From the NCBI RefSeq assembly GCF_002933465.1, contig NZ_PSZE01000007.1, forward strand, positions 62,001-126,000: a DNA stretch of 64,000 bases, written 5' to 3'. The notes beneath the pieces are model-generated. The model searched no databases. It had not been told where the DNA came from and saw only the letters and a program-made list of their open reading frames with translations. This stretch comes from Nocardia nova (GTDB taxonomy: Bacteria; Actinomycetota; Actinomycetes; Mycobacteriales; Mycobacteriaceae). Every line of letters begins with the position of its first letter. Position 1 is the first letter of the stretch. The translations under genes and the position numbers were made by a program. Positions 45,181 through 55,068 of the stretch are shown piece after piece.

Positions 45181-46779
45181 TCACACGCCGGCGTGCACCG
45201 CGGCGAACTGTTCGCACGCGGCGACGAAACGAACTGTGGCCGTGGGGTTTCCGGCCGGATGAGTGTGCAGATACGACGCATGCACCTGGTGCGCCACCGC
45301 ACCTTCCCGGACCGCCGTCTCGTCGACGCGCCATCCCCACGCGGGTGGGCGCGATCCCGTGGTGACCAAGCGGGTGCGGTGGAATTCGTGGCCGCGCACA
45401 CGTTCTCCCGTGCGCCACAGCACCGAGTCGGCCAACGCCACCGCATCCCGGTAGCCGAGGGTCAGGCGAGGGCCGAATTCGGCGGCGGCATCGAGGACTC
45501 CGGCCATGCGGTGCCCGTCCAGCGAGCGGGTCAGATAGAGCAGGCCCGCGCATTCGGCATGAATCGGCATGCCTCGGGCGGCGCCCTCGGCGACGGCGTT
45601 CAGCAGTGACGTATTCGCGGCCAGATCCGCGGCATGCTCCTCCGGGAAGCCACCAGGCAGGACCAAACCCGCTGTCCCCGAGGGCAATTGCTGGTGCAAC
45701 GGATCGAATACCGCCACCCGGGCTCCGGCCGCCACCAGCAGTTCCCGATGTTCGGCGTAACCGAAGGTGAACGCCGGCCCGCCCGCCATCGCGATGATCG
45801 GCGCCGGCTCTCGCACCCCCCTGCCCGAGGCGGACACGGGTACGGGCGTCTCCGGCTCACCGGACTGTTGCCGCCCTGCCGTCTCCGCCGAGGTCCGCGA
45901 CGTGCCGATCGCAGGCGCCGTGCGGTCGCAGGGCAGCGCTGCTGCGACCGGGCCGGTGTCCTCGCCCGGCGCCGGGCCGTCGAGGGCGGCCCGGCTCACG
46001 CCGGGACCCCGCCACTGTCGGTGCGGGGCCGCCGCCGCGACTTCACCGATCGGATCCCACGCGGGCCCGACCACGTCGGCGGCGGCCAGTCGCGCGACCG
46101 CGCCCACATCGATGTGCGCGCCAACCAGTTCGGTCATGGCGTCGACAGCCGCATGCGCCGCGGAGCCGTGCTCGACCGCCGGGACGAGCCCGAGATGCCG
46201 TGCGGGGACCGATAATTCGTCCATTCGCGGCAGGGCGCCGAGCACCGGAAGTCCGACCCGGGCGCACGCGCCGCGCAGCACCTGTTCGTGGCGCGGACTG
46301 CCGACGCGGTTGAGAATCACGCCGCCGAGCCGGATATCGCTGTCGTAGGTCGCGAAGCCGTGCAGCAGGGCGGCCAGACTCTGACTGTGGCCACGCGCGT
46401 CGACGACCAGCAGCACCGGGGCGCCGAGCAGCGCGGCGACCTGCGCGGTCGAGCCCTCGGCGATGAGGGCGGGGTTCTCGGCGTCGATCCGGCCGTCGAA
46501 CAGGCCCATCACGCCCTCGACGACGGCCACATCACAGCCCGCGCTGCCGTGCCGGTACAGCGGCACCACCCGCTCGGCACCGACGAGCACCGGATCCAGG
46601 TTGCGCCCCGGCCGCCCGGCGGCCAGACCGTGATAGCCCGGATCGATGTAGTCGGGCCCCACCTTGAACGGCGCGACGCGATGTCCGGCGCGGCGCAGCG
46701 CTCCGATCAAACCGGTTGCCAGCGTAGTCTTTCCGCTGCCCGAGGCGGGGGCGGCGATCACCACGGCCGGAGTGGTCAT
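45181..46779 (-). CDS. cobB: Cobyrinate a,c-diamide synthase
   Basis: The enzyme amidates carboxylates a and c of (hydrogeno)cobyrinate using glutamine and ATP. The 532-residue protein has an N-terminal P-loop IAAPASGSGKTTLATG, VAVVEGVMGLFDG for metal, and a C-terminal glutamine amidotransferase domain with the nucleophile Cys in AECAGLLYLTRSL. Between them is an unusually long A/P/S/T-rich linker (about residues 250-330) not seen in short versions. The ATG is at 46779, 13 bases after cobO, so they are cotranscribed. Confidence 0.92.
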   Translation of the reverse strand: MTTPAVVIAAPASGSGKTTLATGLIGALRRAGHRVAPFKVGPDYIDPGYHGLAAGRPGRNLDPVLVGAERVVPLYRHGSAGCDVAVVEGVMGLFDGRIDAENPALIAEGSTAQVAALLGAPVLLVVDARGHSQSLAALLHGFATYDSDIRLGGVILNRVGSPRHEQVLRGACARVGLPVLGALPRMDELSVPARHLGLVPAVEHGSAAHAAVDAMTELVGAHIDVGAVARLAAADVVGPAWDPIGEVAAAAPHRQWRGPGVSRAALDGPAPGEDTGPVAAALPCDRTAPAIGTSRTSAETAGRQQSGEPETPVPVSASGRGVREPAPIIAMAGGPAFTFGYAEHRELLVAAGARVAVFDPLHQQLPSGTAGLVLPGGFPEEHAADLAANTSLLNAVAEGAARGMPIHAECAGLLYLTRSLDGHRMAGVLDAAAEFGPRLTLGYRDAVALADSVLWRTGERVRGHEFHRTRLVTTGSRPPAWGWRVDETAVREGAVAHQVHASYLHTHPAGNPTATVRFVAACEQFAAVHAGV

Positions 46780-46792
46780 CGGCCGGCCGCCG

Positions 46793-47407
46793 TCACCACT
46801 CGATACCTCGCTGGCCCTTGCGCCCGGCGTCCATCGGATGTTTCACCTTGCTCATCTCCGTGACCAGATCCGCCGCGTCGACCAGCGCCGGCGGTGCGTC
46901 GCGGCCGGTGATCACCACGTGCTGGTTGCCGGGCCGGTTCCGCAGCGTCTCGACCACCTCGTCGGCGTCCACCCATCCCCATTTCAGCGGATAGGTGAAC
47001 TCGTCGAGGACGTAGAAGCGGTGCTGTTCGGCGGCCAGCCGGCGCGCGATCTCCCGCCATCCGGCCAGGGCCGCCGCGGCATGGTCGTCCTCGCTGCCCT
47101 GTTTGCGGGTCCACGACCAGCCCTCGCCCATCTTGTGCCATTCCACCGGGCCGCCGGTACCGGTCTCCTCGTGCAGCCGGCCCAGGGTGCGGAAGGCGGC
47201 CTCCTCGCCGACCTTCCACTTCGCGCTCTTCACGAACTGGAAGACCGCGATATCGAAACCCTGATTCCAGGCCCGCAACGCCATCCCGAACGCCGCGGTC
47301 GACTTCCCCTTGCCGGGCCCGGTGTGCACCGCGAGCACCGGCTGATTACGCCGCTGGCGAGTGGTCAGCCCGTCGTCGGGAATCGTCTCTGGAACGCCCT
47401 TCGGCAT
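46793..47407 (-). CDS. cobO: Cob(I)yrinic acid a,c-diamide adenosyltransferase
   Basis: CobO transfers the adenosyl group of ATP to cob(I)alamin precursors. The 204-residue protein shows the P-loop TGPGKGKSTAAFGMALRAW, then DIAVFQFVKSAKWKVGEE, FYVLDEFTYPLKWGWVD, and VVITGRDAPPALVDAADLV. The ATG at 47407 is preceded by GGAGGA. It is upstream of cobB with a 13-base gap and 118 bases from the chelatase gene, as in the Rv2848c-Rv2850c order. Confidence 0.94.
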   Translation of the reverse strand: MPKGVPETIPDDGLTTRQRRNQPVLAVHTGPGKGKSTAAFGMALRAWNQGFDIAVFQFVKSAKWKVGEEAAFRTLGRLHEETGTGGPVEWHKMGEGWSWTRKQGSEDDHAAAALAGWREIARRLAAEQHRFYVLDEFTYPLKWGWVDADEVVETLRNRPGNQHVVITGRDAPPALVDAADLVTEMSKVKHPMDAGRKGQRGIEW

Positions 47408-47525
47408 CGCTGCATCCTCCTGGTCGAGCACCTACGCATCACATTCCCACATCCGCGCACCCGCCCGGCCGCGCGGGTCGGCCGTTCCACGACCGGAGCG
47501 GTCGCCGGTGGTGTGGCACGAACAT

Positions 47526-49571
47526 TCACGCCGCCAGGTGATGCGGCAATCCGGACTTCACCGCGGCGGCGACCGAATCGCCGGTGAGCTCGCCGAGGCG
47601 CAGGTAGGTGGCGCGCAGCTCCCTGGCGAAATCGGCGGCCAGACCCAGCCGGACCATGCCGCGTTCGCAGTCGACGACCACGCCGGCCACGCCGTCGCGG
47701 GCGAGCAGGCGGGCGGCGGCGCGGGCCCGCGGGATCGGGTCGACGCCGCCGGTGGCGCGGCCGTCGGTGAGCAGGACGACCATCGCGCGGCGCTGCGGAT
47801 CGCGGACATGTTCGCGGGCCACCACCTCGCGCGCCTTCAGCAATCCCTGTGCCAGCGGGGTTTTGCCGCCGGTGCGCAGGCCGGCGAGGCGGCGCACCGC
47901 GATATCCACCGAGGAGGTCGGCGGCAGTACCAGTTCGGCCTCGCTGCCGCGCACGGTGATCACGGCGACCTTGTCGCGGCGCTGATAGGCGTCGCGTAGC
48001 AGAGCCACCACCGCGCCGGTGACGGCCGAGAGGCGGTCGCGGGCGGCCATCGACCCGGAGGCGTCGACCACGAACACCACCAGATTGCCTTCGCGCCCTT
48101 CGCGATACGCGCCGCGCAGATCGGCGGCCTCGAGGGCCAGCGGGCCGTCGACGCGGCCGCGGGCATGCTGATGGGGCGCGGCGGCGAACAGCGTGCCCAG
48201 CAGATGCAGGCCGGCGGAGGTGTCGGTGACCGATCGCACCACCCGGCCGTGCCGGGTGTGGGCGCGTGATCGGCGTCCGGGAGCCCCCTCCCCGACTCCC
48301 GGTATCTCCCAGTGGGGCGGGCGGGCAGCGGAATTCGCCGGCGCCCCCGCACTGCCCTCGCGGGCGCCACCGCGCGGGCCGCCGCCCGGTGAGCCGGGGC
48401 CGTCGTCGTCGGGGCCCTCGTCGTCGGGGCCGTCGTCGGAGCCGTTGTTCTCGGGGCCGCCGTCGGTGTCCGTATCGCGATCGATCTCACGCTCGGGGGC
48501 GGTCTCCGATTCGGCTGTGCCGCTTGCTGAATCGCTCTCCGCACGACTCTGCTCGGAGCGGGCGCGCTCGGCGTGTTGTTCGGCCTCCCGCATGGCGTCG
48601 TCGAGTTGTTCGTCGGTGATGCCCGGTTCGTCGAACGGATCGCGCCGGCGGCGGTGCGGCAGCGCCAGTTCCGCGGCGATCCGCACGTCGTCGGCTGTCA
48701 CGCAGTCGCTTCCGCGCCACGCCGCGTGGGCCGTCGCGGTCCGTGCCACCACCAGATCCGCGCGCATGCCATCGACGTCGAAGGATGCGCACAGCGCGGC
48801 GATCCGGCGCAGTTCGATATCGTCGAGCGCCACCTCGGCGAGGCGTTCGCGGGCGGCGAGAATGCGCTCGGCGACATCGCGATCGGCCGCGGCGTAGGCG
48901 GCGGCGAAGGCATCGGGATCGGCCTCGTAATCGAGCCGGCGGCGCACCACCGCCATCCGCACGTCCACATCGCGCGAGGCCGCGACGTCGACGGTGAGGC
49001 CGAAACGGTCCAGCAGCTGCGGGCGGAGTTCGCCCTCCTCCGGGTTCATGGTGCCGACCAGGACGAACCGGGCGGGATGCGAATGCGACACGCCATCGCG
49101 TTCGATGTGCACTCGCCCCATCGCCGCCGCGTCGAGCAGGACGTCGACCAGATGGTCGTGCAGGAGATTCACTTCGTCGACGTACAACACGCCGTGATGA
49201 GCGGCCGCCAGCAGCCCCGGGCGGAACGCCTGCTCTCCGTCGCGCAGCACCCGCTCCAGATCCAGCGATCCCACGACCCGGTCCTCGGTCGCGCCCACCG
49301 GCAACTCCACCAGCCGGGCCGGCCGCTGCCCACCCTCGTCGGTCACCGGCGGCAACAACTGCGCCAGCGCCCGCACCACGGTCGATTTCGCGGTTCCCTT
49401 CTCCCCGCGCACCAGCACCCCGCCGATTCCCGGATGCACGGCGCACAGAATCAGCGCCAGCTGCAACTGCTCCTGCCCCACCACCGCCGAGAACGGAAAT
49501 CCCGCCTCACCGTCACGATGCGCGGACACGGCCGATGCGGATTCACCTCGGAAATCGGACACGCCCCCCAC
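47526..49571 (-). CDS. Magnesium-chelatase-like protein, ChlI-ChlD fusion (AAA+ and VWA domains)
   Basis: The 681-residue protein combines an AAA+ ATPase (Walker [10 protein letters not shown] at 56-64, Walker [13 protein letters not shown], arginine-finger [11 protein letters not shown]) with an acidic D/E/G/P-rich linker (about 330-440) and a C-terminal von Willebrand A domain whose MIDAS site DASGSM lies at about 503-508 and TDGRATGG further on. It matches Rv2850c. Chelatase subunits of this kind insert Mg or Co into tetrapyrroles; next to cob genes a cobaltochelatase-related role is likely but unproven (no CobN here). The start is a GTG at 49571. Confidence 0.9.
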   Translation of the reverse strand: MGGVSDFRGESASAVSAHRDGEAGFPFSAVVGQEQLQLALILCAVHPGIGGVLVRGEKGTAKSTVVRALAQLLPPVTDEGGQRPARLVELPVGATEDRVVGSLDLERVLRDGEQAFRPGLLAAAHHGVLYVDEVNLLHDHLVDVLLDAAAMGRVHIERDGVSHSHPARFVLVGTMNPEEGELRPQLLDRFGLTVDVAASRDVDVRMAVVRRRLDYEADPDAFAAAYAAADRDVAERILAARERLAEVALDDIELRRIAALCASFDVDGMRADLVVARTATAHAAWRGSDCVTADDVRIAAELALPHRRRRDPFDEPGITDEQLDDAMREAEQHAERARSEQSRAESDSASGTAESETAPEREIDRDTDTDGGPENNGSDDGPDDEGPDDDGPGSPGGGPRGGAREGSAGAPANSAARPPHWEIPGVGEGAPGRRSRAHTRHGRVVRSVTDTSAGLHLLGTLFAAAPHQHARGRVDGPLALEAADLRGAYREGREGNLVVFVVDASGSMAARDRLSAVTGAVVALLRDAYQRRDKVAVITVRGSEAELVLPPTSSVDIAVRRLAGLRTGGKTPLAQGLLKAREVVAREHVRDPQRRAMVVLLTDGRATGGVDPIPRARAAARLLARDGVAGVVVDCERGMVRLGLAADFARELRATYLRLGELTGDSVAAAVKSGLPHHLAA

Positions 49572-49617
49572 TGTATGCGCGTCCGCTTCCGCCCCCGCAC
49601 CGGGCTGCCCTGTCGCA

Positions 49618-50214
49618 CTACAGCCGCTGCGCCGCCGCGATCTGCCGCACCACCAGTGGCAACACCACGTGCTCGGCCTCGAGCACCCGCGCGGCCAAGG
49701 TCTCGGCGGTGTCGTCCGCGAGCACCGGAACCTCGCGATGCGCGATCACCCGCCCGGTGTCGTAGTCGCTGTCGACCAAATGCACCGTGGGCCCGGTGAC
49801 CGCGACGCCGGATGCCAGCACCGCCTCGTGCACACGACGGCCGAACATGCCGACGCCACCGAATCGCGGTAACGGCGCCGGGTGGATGTTGAGGATTCGG
49901 GAATCGAATTGCCGGCGCGTGCTCGGTCCGAGCTTCTTCATATAGCCCGCCGTCACCACCCACTCGGCCGCGTGCTCGACCAGAGTGGCGCGGATCGCAT
50001 CGTCCAATGCGTCGGGGTCGGGATGGGTCGCGCCCGAGAGATGCCGGGTCGGAATGCGACTCGCGCGGGCGTAGGCCAGACCCGCGGCTTCGCTGTTGTT
50101 GCCGATGACCACCGCGATCTCGAAGCGCGCGCCGGGTTCGAGGGCGGAGCGGTGGAGTGCACGGAGATTCGAGCCGTTGTGTGAGACGAGCACGCCGACT
50201 CGTAGCTTGCGCAC
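49618..50214 (-). CDS. purN: Phosphoribosylglycinamide formyltransferase-like protein
   Basis: The 198-residue protein has the GART fold: [40 protein letters not shown], and the catalytic [10 protein letters not shown] (Asn and His), with Asp in [20 protein letters not shown]. It would transfer a formyl group from 10-formyl-THF. A full purN with purH is usually elsewhere in actinobacteria, so this may be a paralogue for another substrate (formyltransferase family). I start at the GTG at 50214 because upstream sequence is not conserved and overlaps the divergent membrane gene. Confidence 0.75.
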   Translation of the reverse strand: MRKLRVGVLVSHNGSNLRALHRSALEPGARFEIAVVIGNNSEAAGLAYARASRIPTRHLSGATHPDPDALDDAIRATLVEHAAEWVVTAGYMKKLGPSTRRQFDSRILNIHPAPLPRFGGVGMFGRRVHEAVLASGVAVTGPTVHLVDSDYDTGRVIAHREVPVLADDTAETLAARVLEAEHVVLPLVVRQIAAAQRL

Positions 50215-50244
50215 ACCTCGCAGTTTCCCACAGCCGCACGAGGA

Positions 50245-51060
50245 ATGTCGGCGAGCTTCCGGCCCGCCGAATACGCTGGCCGCGTGCGGGATGTGCTGCG
50301 GGGGTTCGGGTATCTGATGCGGGGCCAGCGGTGGGCTGCGGCGCATCGGCGGGAACTGTGGTTCGGGCTGTTGCCCGGTGCGATCTCGATGGTGATGTAC
50401 CTGGGCCTGCTGGTGGCGCTGGTGTGGTTCGCGGGTGATCTGGTGGCGTGGGCGACGCCGTTCGCCGAGCACTGGGCCTCGCCGTGGCCCGGTCTGCTGC
50501 GCGGCGGCCTCGCCGTGCTGCTGGTGCTGCTCGGGTTGTTCCTGGCGGTGATCACGTTCACCGCGGTGACGCTCGTGATCGGCCAGCCGTTCTACGAGGC
50601 CCTGTCCGAGCGGGTGGATCGGTCGCTGTCACCCGACGGCCGTGCGCCGGAATCGGGGCAGCCGCTGTGGCGGGAGGTGTGGATCGGGGTCCGCGACGGG
50701 GTGCGCATTCTGATCCGGGCGGCGGTGTGGGGTGTGGTGCTGTTCTGCGCCGGATTCCTGCCGGTCGTGGGGCAGACGGCGATCCCGGTACTCGGAGTCT
50801 GCGTGGCCGGGTTCTTCCTGGCCCAGGAACTGACCGCGGTCGCGATGCTGCGCCGCGGAATCGAGTTGCGCGACCATCTGACGATGCTGCGATCGCATCG
50901 AATGCTCGTGTGGGGCTTTGGCATTCCGCTGGCGGCCGCATTCCTCGTGCCGTTCGTAGCCGTGGTCCTCATGCCGGGCGCGGTCGCCGGCGCCACGATG
51001 CTCGCCCGCGAATTGTGCGGCGCGGACAGCGATCCGGCACCGAATTCGTTGCACGACTGA
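50245..51060 (+). CDS. EI24 domain-containing membrane protein
   Basis: The 271-residue protein has EI24/CysZ-like membrane helices: LLPGAISMVMYLGLLVALVW near 45, GLAVLLVLLGLFLAVITFTA near 95, LIRAAVWGVVLFCAGFLPVV near 155, and PLAAAFLVPFVAVVLMPGAV near 235, with the conserved VIGQPFYEALSERVD after helix 2. The family includes sulfate transporter CysZ, but no cys genes are close. The ATG at 50245 and a GTG at 50284 (VRDVLRGFGYL) are both possible; the second fits relatives better. It is divergent from purN and convergent with the GNAT gene. Confidence 0.78.
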   Translation: MSASFRPAEYAGRVRDVLRGFGYLMRGQRWAAAHRRELWFGLLPGAISMVMYLGLLVALVWFAGDLVAWATPFAEHWASPWPGLLRGGLAVLLVLLGLFLAVITFTAVTLVIGQPFYEALSERVDRSLSPDGRAPESGQPLWREVWIGVRDGVRILIRAAVWGVVLFCAGFLPVVGQTAIPVLGVCVAGFFLAQELTAVAMLRRGIELRDHLTMLRSHRMLVWGFGIPLAAAFLVPFVAVVLMPGAVAGATMLARELCGADSDPAPNSLHD

Positions 51061-51078
51061 CGCGCCGCGACACGAGAG

Positions 51079-51108
51079 GGCCCCGCGCCCGACGAAGGGT
51101 ACGGGGCC
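51079..51108. terminator. Hairpin terminator between convergent EI24 and GNAT genes
   Basis: GGCCCCG and CGGGGCC pair around a 16-base loop, 18 bases after the EI24 stop and about 25 bases before the end of the GNAT gene. Confidence 0.55.
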
Positions 51109-51133
51109 GAAATCTCCGTGGTGGATTCGCCAC

Positions 51134-51583
51134 TCAGCCCCGGCGCATGGGGATGTGCGCGATCCCGTCCTCCTCGTACTCCTCGCCGTCGGGCTTGAAC
51201 CCGTGCTTGGTGTAGAGGTCGACCAGATAGGTCTGGGCGTTCAAACGCACTGTCGCCGAACCGGCTTCGGCGATGGCGGCCCGCAGCACCCGGGTGGTGT
51301 AGCCGTGACCACGCGCCTCGGGAGTGGTACACAACCGGCCGATGCGGAACGACTTCACGCCGTTGTCGTGCTCCTCCAGCAACCGCAGGGTGCAGATGAT
51401 CTCACCCTCGTCGTCGAGCCAGAAGTGACGTGTCTCGGGGAGCAGATCGAGCCCGTCCAGTTCCGGATAAGCGCATTTCTGCTCCACGACGAACACTTCG
51501 ACGCGCAGTTTCAACAGCTTGTACAGCGTCGCGGTATCGAGATCCGCGGCCCACGACCGTTTGAGCGCAACCGTTGACATCAT
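51134..51583 (-). CDS. GNAT N-acetyltransferase, ElaA-like
   Basis: The 149-residue protein begins with ATLYKLLKLRVEVFVVEQKC, the ElaA start, followed by RHFWLDDEGEIICTLRLLEE and the acetyl-CoA pyrophosphate loop RIGRLCTTPEARGHGYTTRV, ending YTKHGFKPDGEEYEEDGI. It matches Rv2851c between the chelatase and mqo. The acceptor amine is unknown. Two ATGs in tandem (51583 and 51580) are possible starts. Confidence 0.88.
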   Translation of the reverse strand: MMSTVALKRSWAADLDTATLYKLLKLRVEVFVVEQKCAYPELDGLDLLPETRHFWLDDEGEIICTLRLLEEHDNGVKSFRIGRLCTTPEARGHGYTTRVLRAAIAEAGSATVRLNAQTYLVDLYTKHGFKPDGEEYEEDGIAHIPMRRG

Positions 51584-51604
51584 CGCGTCTTGCTATCACA
51601 TGAT

Positions 51605-53170
51605 TCAGCTGTGCGCGACCCCTGCGGCGATCGGCGTGTTGTCGGCCCGGCCGCTGCCGTTGAGATGGAGCGCCTTGGTCGACCAGTCCCACACCTCGTG
51701 GAACAGCGCCTGGTCCTCCGACAGCTTCACACCCAGCGACGGCACCATTTCCTTGAGTTTCGGTGTCCAATCGGCGTATTCGCGCGGGAAGCAGCGCTGC
51801 AGCACGTCGATCATCGCGCTGACACAGGTGGAGGCGCCGGGCGAGGCGCCGAGCAGTCCGGCGATGGAACCGTCACCGGCGGCGATCACCGCGGTGCCGA
51901 GCTCCAGGACGCCGCCGGCGCCCTTGCGCCGGATGATCTGCACGCGTTGACCGGCGGTGATCAGCTCCCAGTCGTGACCGTCGGCCCGCGGGATGAACTC
52001 CTCCATGGTGTTCACCTTGCCCGCCGGCGACTTCAGCAGCTCGCTGACGAGGTACTTCACCAGGCCGAGTTCGGTGACGCCGACACCCAGTATCGGGGTG
52101 ACGTTGCCGGGCCGCACCGACTTGAGCAGATCGCTGAACTTACCGTCCTTGAGGAACTTCGGGGTCCAGCCGGCATAGGGGCCGAACAGCAGGCCCGGCT
52201 TGCCGGCGATGACGCGAGTGTCCAAGTGCGGCACCGACATCGGCGGCGCACCGACGGCGGCCTTACCGTAGACCTTGGCTTCGTGCTTGGTGATGAGTTC
52301 GGGGCTGGTGCAACGCAGGAACTGGCCGCTGACCGGGAACCCGGCGAAACCCTGGATCTCCTTGATGCCGGACTTCTGCAGCAGCGGCAGTGCGTATCCG
52401 CCCGCGCCGACGAAGACGAACTTGGCGTTGATCGTGCGCGAGGTCCGGGTGCGGGTGTTGCGGACCTTGACCGTCCAGCTGCCGTCGGACTGCTTGGACA
52501 GGTTGCGCACCTCGTTGCCGAACGCGATCTCCACGCCCGAGGAACCGAGGTAGGCCAGCAACTGCTTGGTCAGCGATCCGAAGTCGATATCGGTACCGGT
52601 CTGGGTCCAGTTCAGCGCGACCGGCTCGGAGAAGTCGCGGCCGCGGGCCATCAGCGGCAGGCGGCGGGTGAACTCGTCCGGGCTGTCGATGAATTCCATG
52701 CCCTCGAACAGCGGGTGCCGCGCCAGCGCCGCGTGGCGCTTGCGCAGATACTCCACGCCGTCGGCACCGTGGCAGAAGCTCACGTGCGGAATGGGATTGA
52801 TGAAGCCCGACGGGTCGGCGAGCACACCGTTCTCGGCGCCGTAGGCCCAGAACTGGCGCGACACCTGGAAGCGCTCGTTGATATCGATCGCCTTCGTGAT
52901 GTCGACCGAACCGTCGGCGGCCTGCGGCGTGTAGTTCAGCTCGCACAGCGCCGAGTGGCCGGTGCCCGCGTTGTTCCACGGGTCGCTGCTCTCGGGCGCA
53001 GCCGCGTCCAGCCGCTCGAACATGGTGATCGACCAGTCGGGCTGCAACTGGCGAAGCAGTGCGCCCAGAGTGGCACTCATGATGCCGGCACCGATGAGGA
53101 CTACATCGGTCTTTTCAGTCATCGCAGCGTTCGGCACGGGGTGATCGACTTCCTTGTCCAGCGCGGGCAT
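51605..53170 (-). CDS. mqo: Malate:quinone oxidoreductase
   Basis: This membrane-associated flavoprotein oxidises malate to oxaloacetate and reduces quinone. The 521-residue protein has FAD-binding [20 protein letters not shown], the malate-site region [20 protein letters not shown], the [11 protein letters not shown] segment, and the C-terminal [20 protein letters not shown]. The ATG at 53170 gives a 16-residue leader; the ATG at 53122 (MTEKTDVV) matches relatives better. A perfect inverted repeat lies five bases upstream of the first ATG. It occupies the Rv2852c position. Confidence 0.94.
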   Translation of the reverse strand: MPALDKEVDHPVPNAAMTEKTDVVLIGAGIMSATLGALLRQLQPDWSITMFERLDAAAPESSDPWNNAGTGHSALCELNYTPQAADGSVDITKAIDINERFQVSRQFWAYGAENGVLADPSGFINPIPHVSFCHGADGVEYLRKRHAALARHPLFEGMEFIDSPDEFTRRLPLMARGRDFSEPVALNWTQTGTDIDFGSLTKQLLAYLGSSGVEIAFGNEVRNLSKQSDGSWTVKVRNTRTRTSRTINAKFVFVGAGGYALPLLQKSGIKEIQGFAGFPVSGQFLRCTSPELITKHEAKVYGKAAVGAPPMSVPHLDTRVIAGKPGLLFGPYAGWTPKFLKDGKFSDLLKSVRPGNVTPILGVGVTELGLVKYLVSELLKSPAGKVNTMEEFIPRADGHDWELITAGQRVQIIRRKGAGGVLELGTAVIAAGDGSIAGLLGASPGASTCVSAMIDVLQRCFPREYADWTPKLKEMVPSLGVKLSEDQALFHEVWDWSTKALHLNGSGRADNTPIAAGVAHS

Positions 53171-53174
53171 GTTA

Positions 53175-53197
53175 GGCGGGTAATGAGGTTACCCGCC
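53175..53197. promoter_or_regulatory. Inverted repeat in the mqo/hydrolase divergent region
   Basis: GGCGGGTAA-TGAGG-TTACCCGCC is a perfect 9-bp inverted repeat with a 5-base spacer. It lies just upstream of mqo and about 115 bases from the divergent hydrolase start. It could be a repressor operator, or a hairpin in the mqo leader that affects translation. The regulator is unknown. Confidence 0.6.
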
Positions 53198-53311
53198 GTT
53201 CACTTCAACTTGATTCTGCCCCTCACCATGCCCGTTTCCGAAACCATCACACACGCACGCTCGGAACGGCTCGCCGTGCAGGCCCCTGAGCGGGTCGAAT
53301 ATCGTGAAGCT

Positions 53312-54325
53312 GTGACGAACGAGACGCCGCTGGCCCCGTCGACCACCCACGCCTGGCAGCCCGATGTCCTGGGCGAGGGATACCGGCAGCTGACCATTCC
53401 ACTCGGCCCCGATCCCGACGGTGAGGGCGTCGTCGAGGCGACCCTGGTCCGCCACGAGCCCGCTATCGCCGAGCCGGCCGCCGGCGCCGTGCTGTACGTG
53501 CACGGTTTCACCGACTACTTCTTCCAGAAGCACCTCGCCGAGCACATGAGTGCGCGCGGATACCGCTTCTACGCCCTCGACCTGCGCAAGTGCGGGCGCT
53601 CCCGGCGCCCCGGGCAGACCGCGCACTACGTCAGCGACCTGCGGCTCTACGACGCGGAACTGGACCGCGCGGTCGAGATCGTGCGCGAGGAGACCGGGTT
53701 GCCGGTGCTGCTGATGGCTCACTCCACCGGCGGTCTGGTGCTACCGCTGTGGCTGAACCGCCGCGACGCCGCAGCCCAGGACATCACCGGACTCGTGCTC
53801 AACAGCCCCTGGTTCGATCTCCAGGGCCCGGCCTACTACCGCCACATCGGCACCGCCGTGATCGACGGCGTGGGCCGGTTGCGCGCGATGACGCGCCTGC
53901 CCGGCGGTGAGCTGAGCACCTACGGCGATAGCCTGCACACCAGCGTCTCCGGCGAATGGGACTACAACCTGGATTGGAAGCCGCTGGGTGGGTTCCCGGT
54001 CCATCTAGGCTGGTTGCGCGCCATCCGCAGGGGCCATGCGGAGCTGCATCGCGGGCTCGATGTCGGCGTTCCCGCGCTGATCCTGCGTTCGAAGGTGACG
54101 AAGTTCATGCGCCAGTACGGCCCCGCCGCCGATGTGTCGGATGTGGTGCTCGACGTTCGCCAAATTCAGCGCTGGTCGGGATGTCTGGGCGGTCGCACGA
54201 ATATCGTGCCGATCGAGGGCGCCCGCCACGACGTGTTCCTGTCGGCACCGCAGGTGCGCGCACACGCTTTCACCGAACTGGACGCGTGGCTGGGCTGGCT
54301 GCGGGATTTCCGCGACGCACACTGA
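53312..54325 (+). CDS. Serine alpha/beta hydrolase (Rv2854-like lysophospholipase/monoacylglycerol lipase type)
   Basis: The 337-residue cytosolic hydrolase has AVLYVHGFTDYFFQKHLAEH as the oxyanion region, the nucleophile in LMAHSTGGLVLPLW (Ser), and a C-terminal catalytic His in EGARHDVFLSAP. The cap region (TRLPGGELSTYGDSLHTSVS) is family-like. The GTG at 53312 is chosen; an in-frame ATG at 53228 would overlap the promoter region. It is in the Rv2854 position, divergent from mqo. The ester substrate is not indicated. Confidence 0.85.
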   Translation: MTNETPLAPSTTHAWQPDVLGEGYRQLTIPLGPDPDGEGVVEATLVRHEPAIAEPAAGAVLYVHGFTDYFFQKHLAEHMSARGYRFYALDLRKCGRSRRPGQTAHYVSDLRLYDAELDRAVEIVREETGLPVLLMAHSTGGLVLPLWLNRRDAAAQDITGLVLNSPWFDLQGPAYYRHIGTAVIDGVGRLRAMTRLPGGELSTYGDSLHTSVSGEWDYNLDWKPLGGFPVHLGWLRAIRRGHAELHRGLDVGVPALILRSKVTKFMRQYGPAADVSDVVLDVRQIQRWSGCLGGRTNIVPIEGARHDVFLSAPQVRAHAFTELDAWLGWLRDFRDAH

Positions 54326-54352
54326 ATCACGCAGCGGCACAAGCGGTCACGC

Positions 54353-54913
54353 TCACCACAGACCGGAGCGCAGTACGATCTCGGTGGCGAATTCGTGATC
54401 GGCTTTGATCGGCACGTCGGCGGTGTCGACCTGGGTGACGCGGAACTCGCCGAAGACGTGGCGACCGCAGGAATCGGCGACCGCCCGCGGCAGGTCATCG
54501 GTGGCGATGACGGTGGTGGGCAGCTCCACGGCCGGGCAAGTGGCGTCGGCAACGGTCCCGTCCACGGCGACGGCCGGATGCGGTCGCCCGGCCACCACCA
54601 GTCCGACGAAGCGGCCGAAACCACGCGCGCCCAGCTGCCAGGCCAGTTCCGCACCCGCGCCGTAACCGGCCAGGTTGGCCCAGGCCACGCCGAGATCGTC
54701 GAGGATCGCATAGACCGCGGCCTTGTCCAAGCCGTCGATCGACTCCACCGTGATGGTGCGCAGATCGGAATTGTGCAGTCGCTCGCACACCTGGTCGTAG
54801 ACGTCGGCCGGAGCTCCGGCGTCGGGTAGCAGCAGCACCGTATGCCTGGACTCCGGCCCGCCGACTCGTACGGTCCAGGCGCGGTCACCGACCGCGATTT
54901 GCCGGGTCTCCAT
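54353..54913 (-). CDS. Degenerate alpha/beta-hydrolase fold protein lacking the nucleophile
   Basis: The 186-residue protein follows the hydrolase strand order (HTVLLLPDAGAPADVYDQVC; LRTITVESIDGL; VAWANLAGYGAGAELAWQLG) but the nucleophile elbow reads GYGAGA, with Gly-Ala where GxSxG would be. It is also short for the fold. It may be a non-enzymatic binding relative. I start at the ATG at 54913. It is convergent with the preceding lipase (27 bases) and precedes cobQ in the leftward direction after a 155-base gap. Confidence 0.65.
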   Translation of the reverse strand: METRQIAVGDRAWTVRVGGPESRHTVLLLPDAGAPADVYDQVCERLHNSDLRTITVESIDGLDKAAVYAILDDLGVAWANLAGYGAGAELAWQLGARGFGRFVGLVVAGRPHPAVAVDGTVADATCPAVELPTTVIATDDLPRAVADSCGRHVFGEFRVTQVDTADVPIKADHEFATEIVLRSGLW

Positions 54914-55068
54914 GCCGATCAACGCTACACGGGAGCGAGCGGGCGCACGCCATGTCCTCGGCGACGTTCATCGCCCGGTGATGACTCCGATCGCGGCGCT
55001 GTGAGGTGGGCGGCGCAAGCCCCGGGATCCGGTCCGCGGCACACCCGGCGGCCGGTCGCCGGCCGTGT

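Noticed and set aside
47408..47525. Cobalamin riboswitch upstream of cobO
   Set aside because: The 118-base gap shows no B12-box-like sequence or suitable fold that I can recognise. The same holds upstream of cobQ and cobE.
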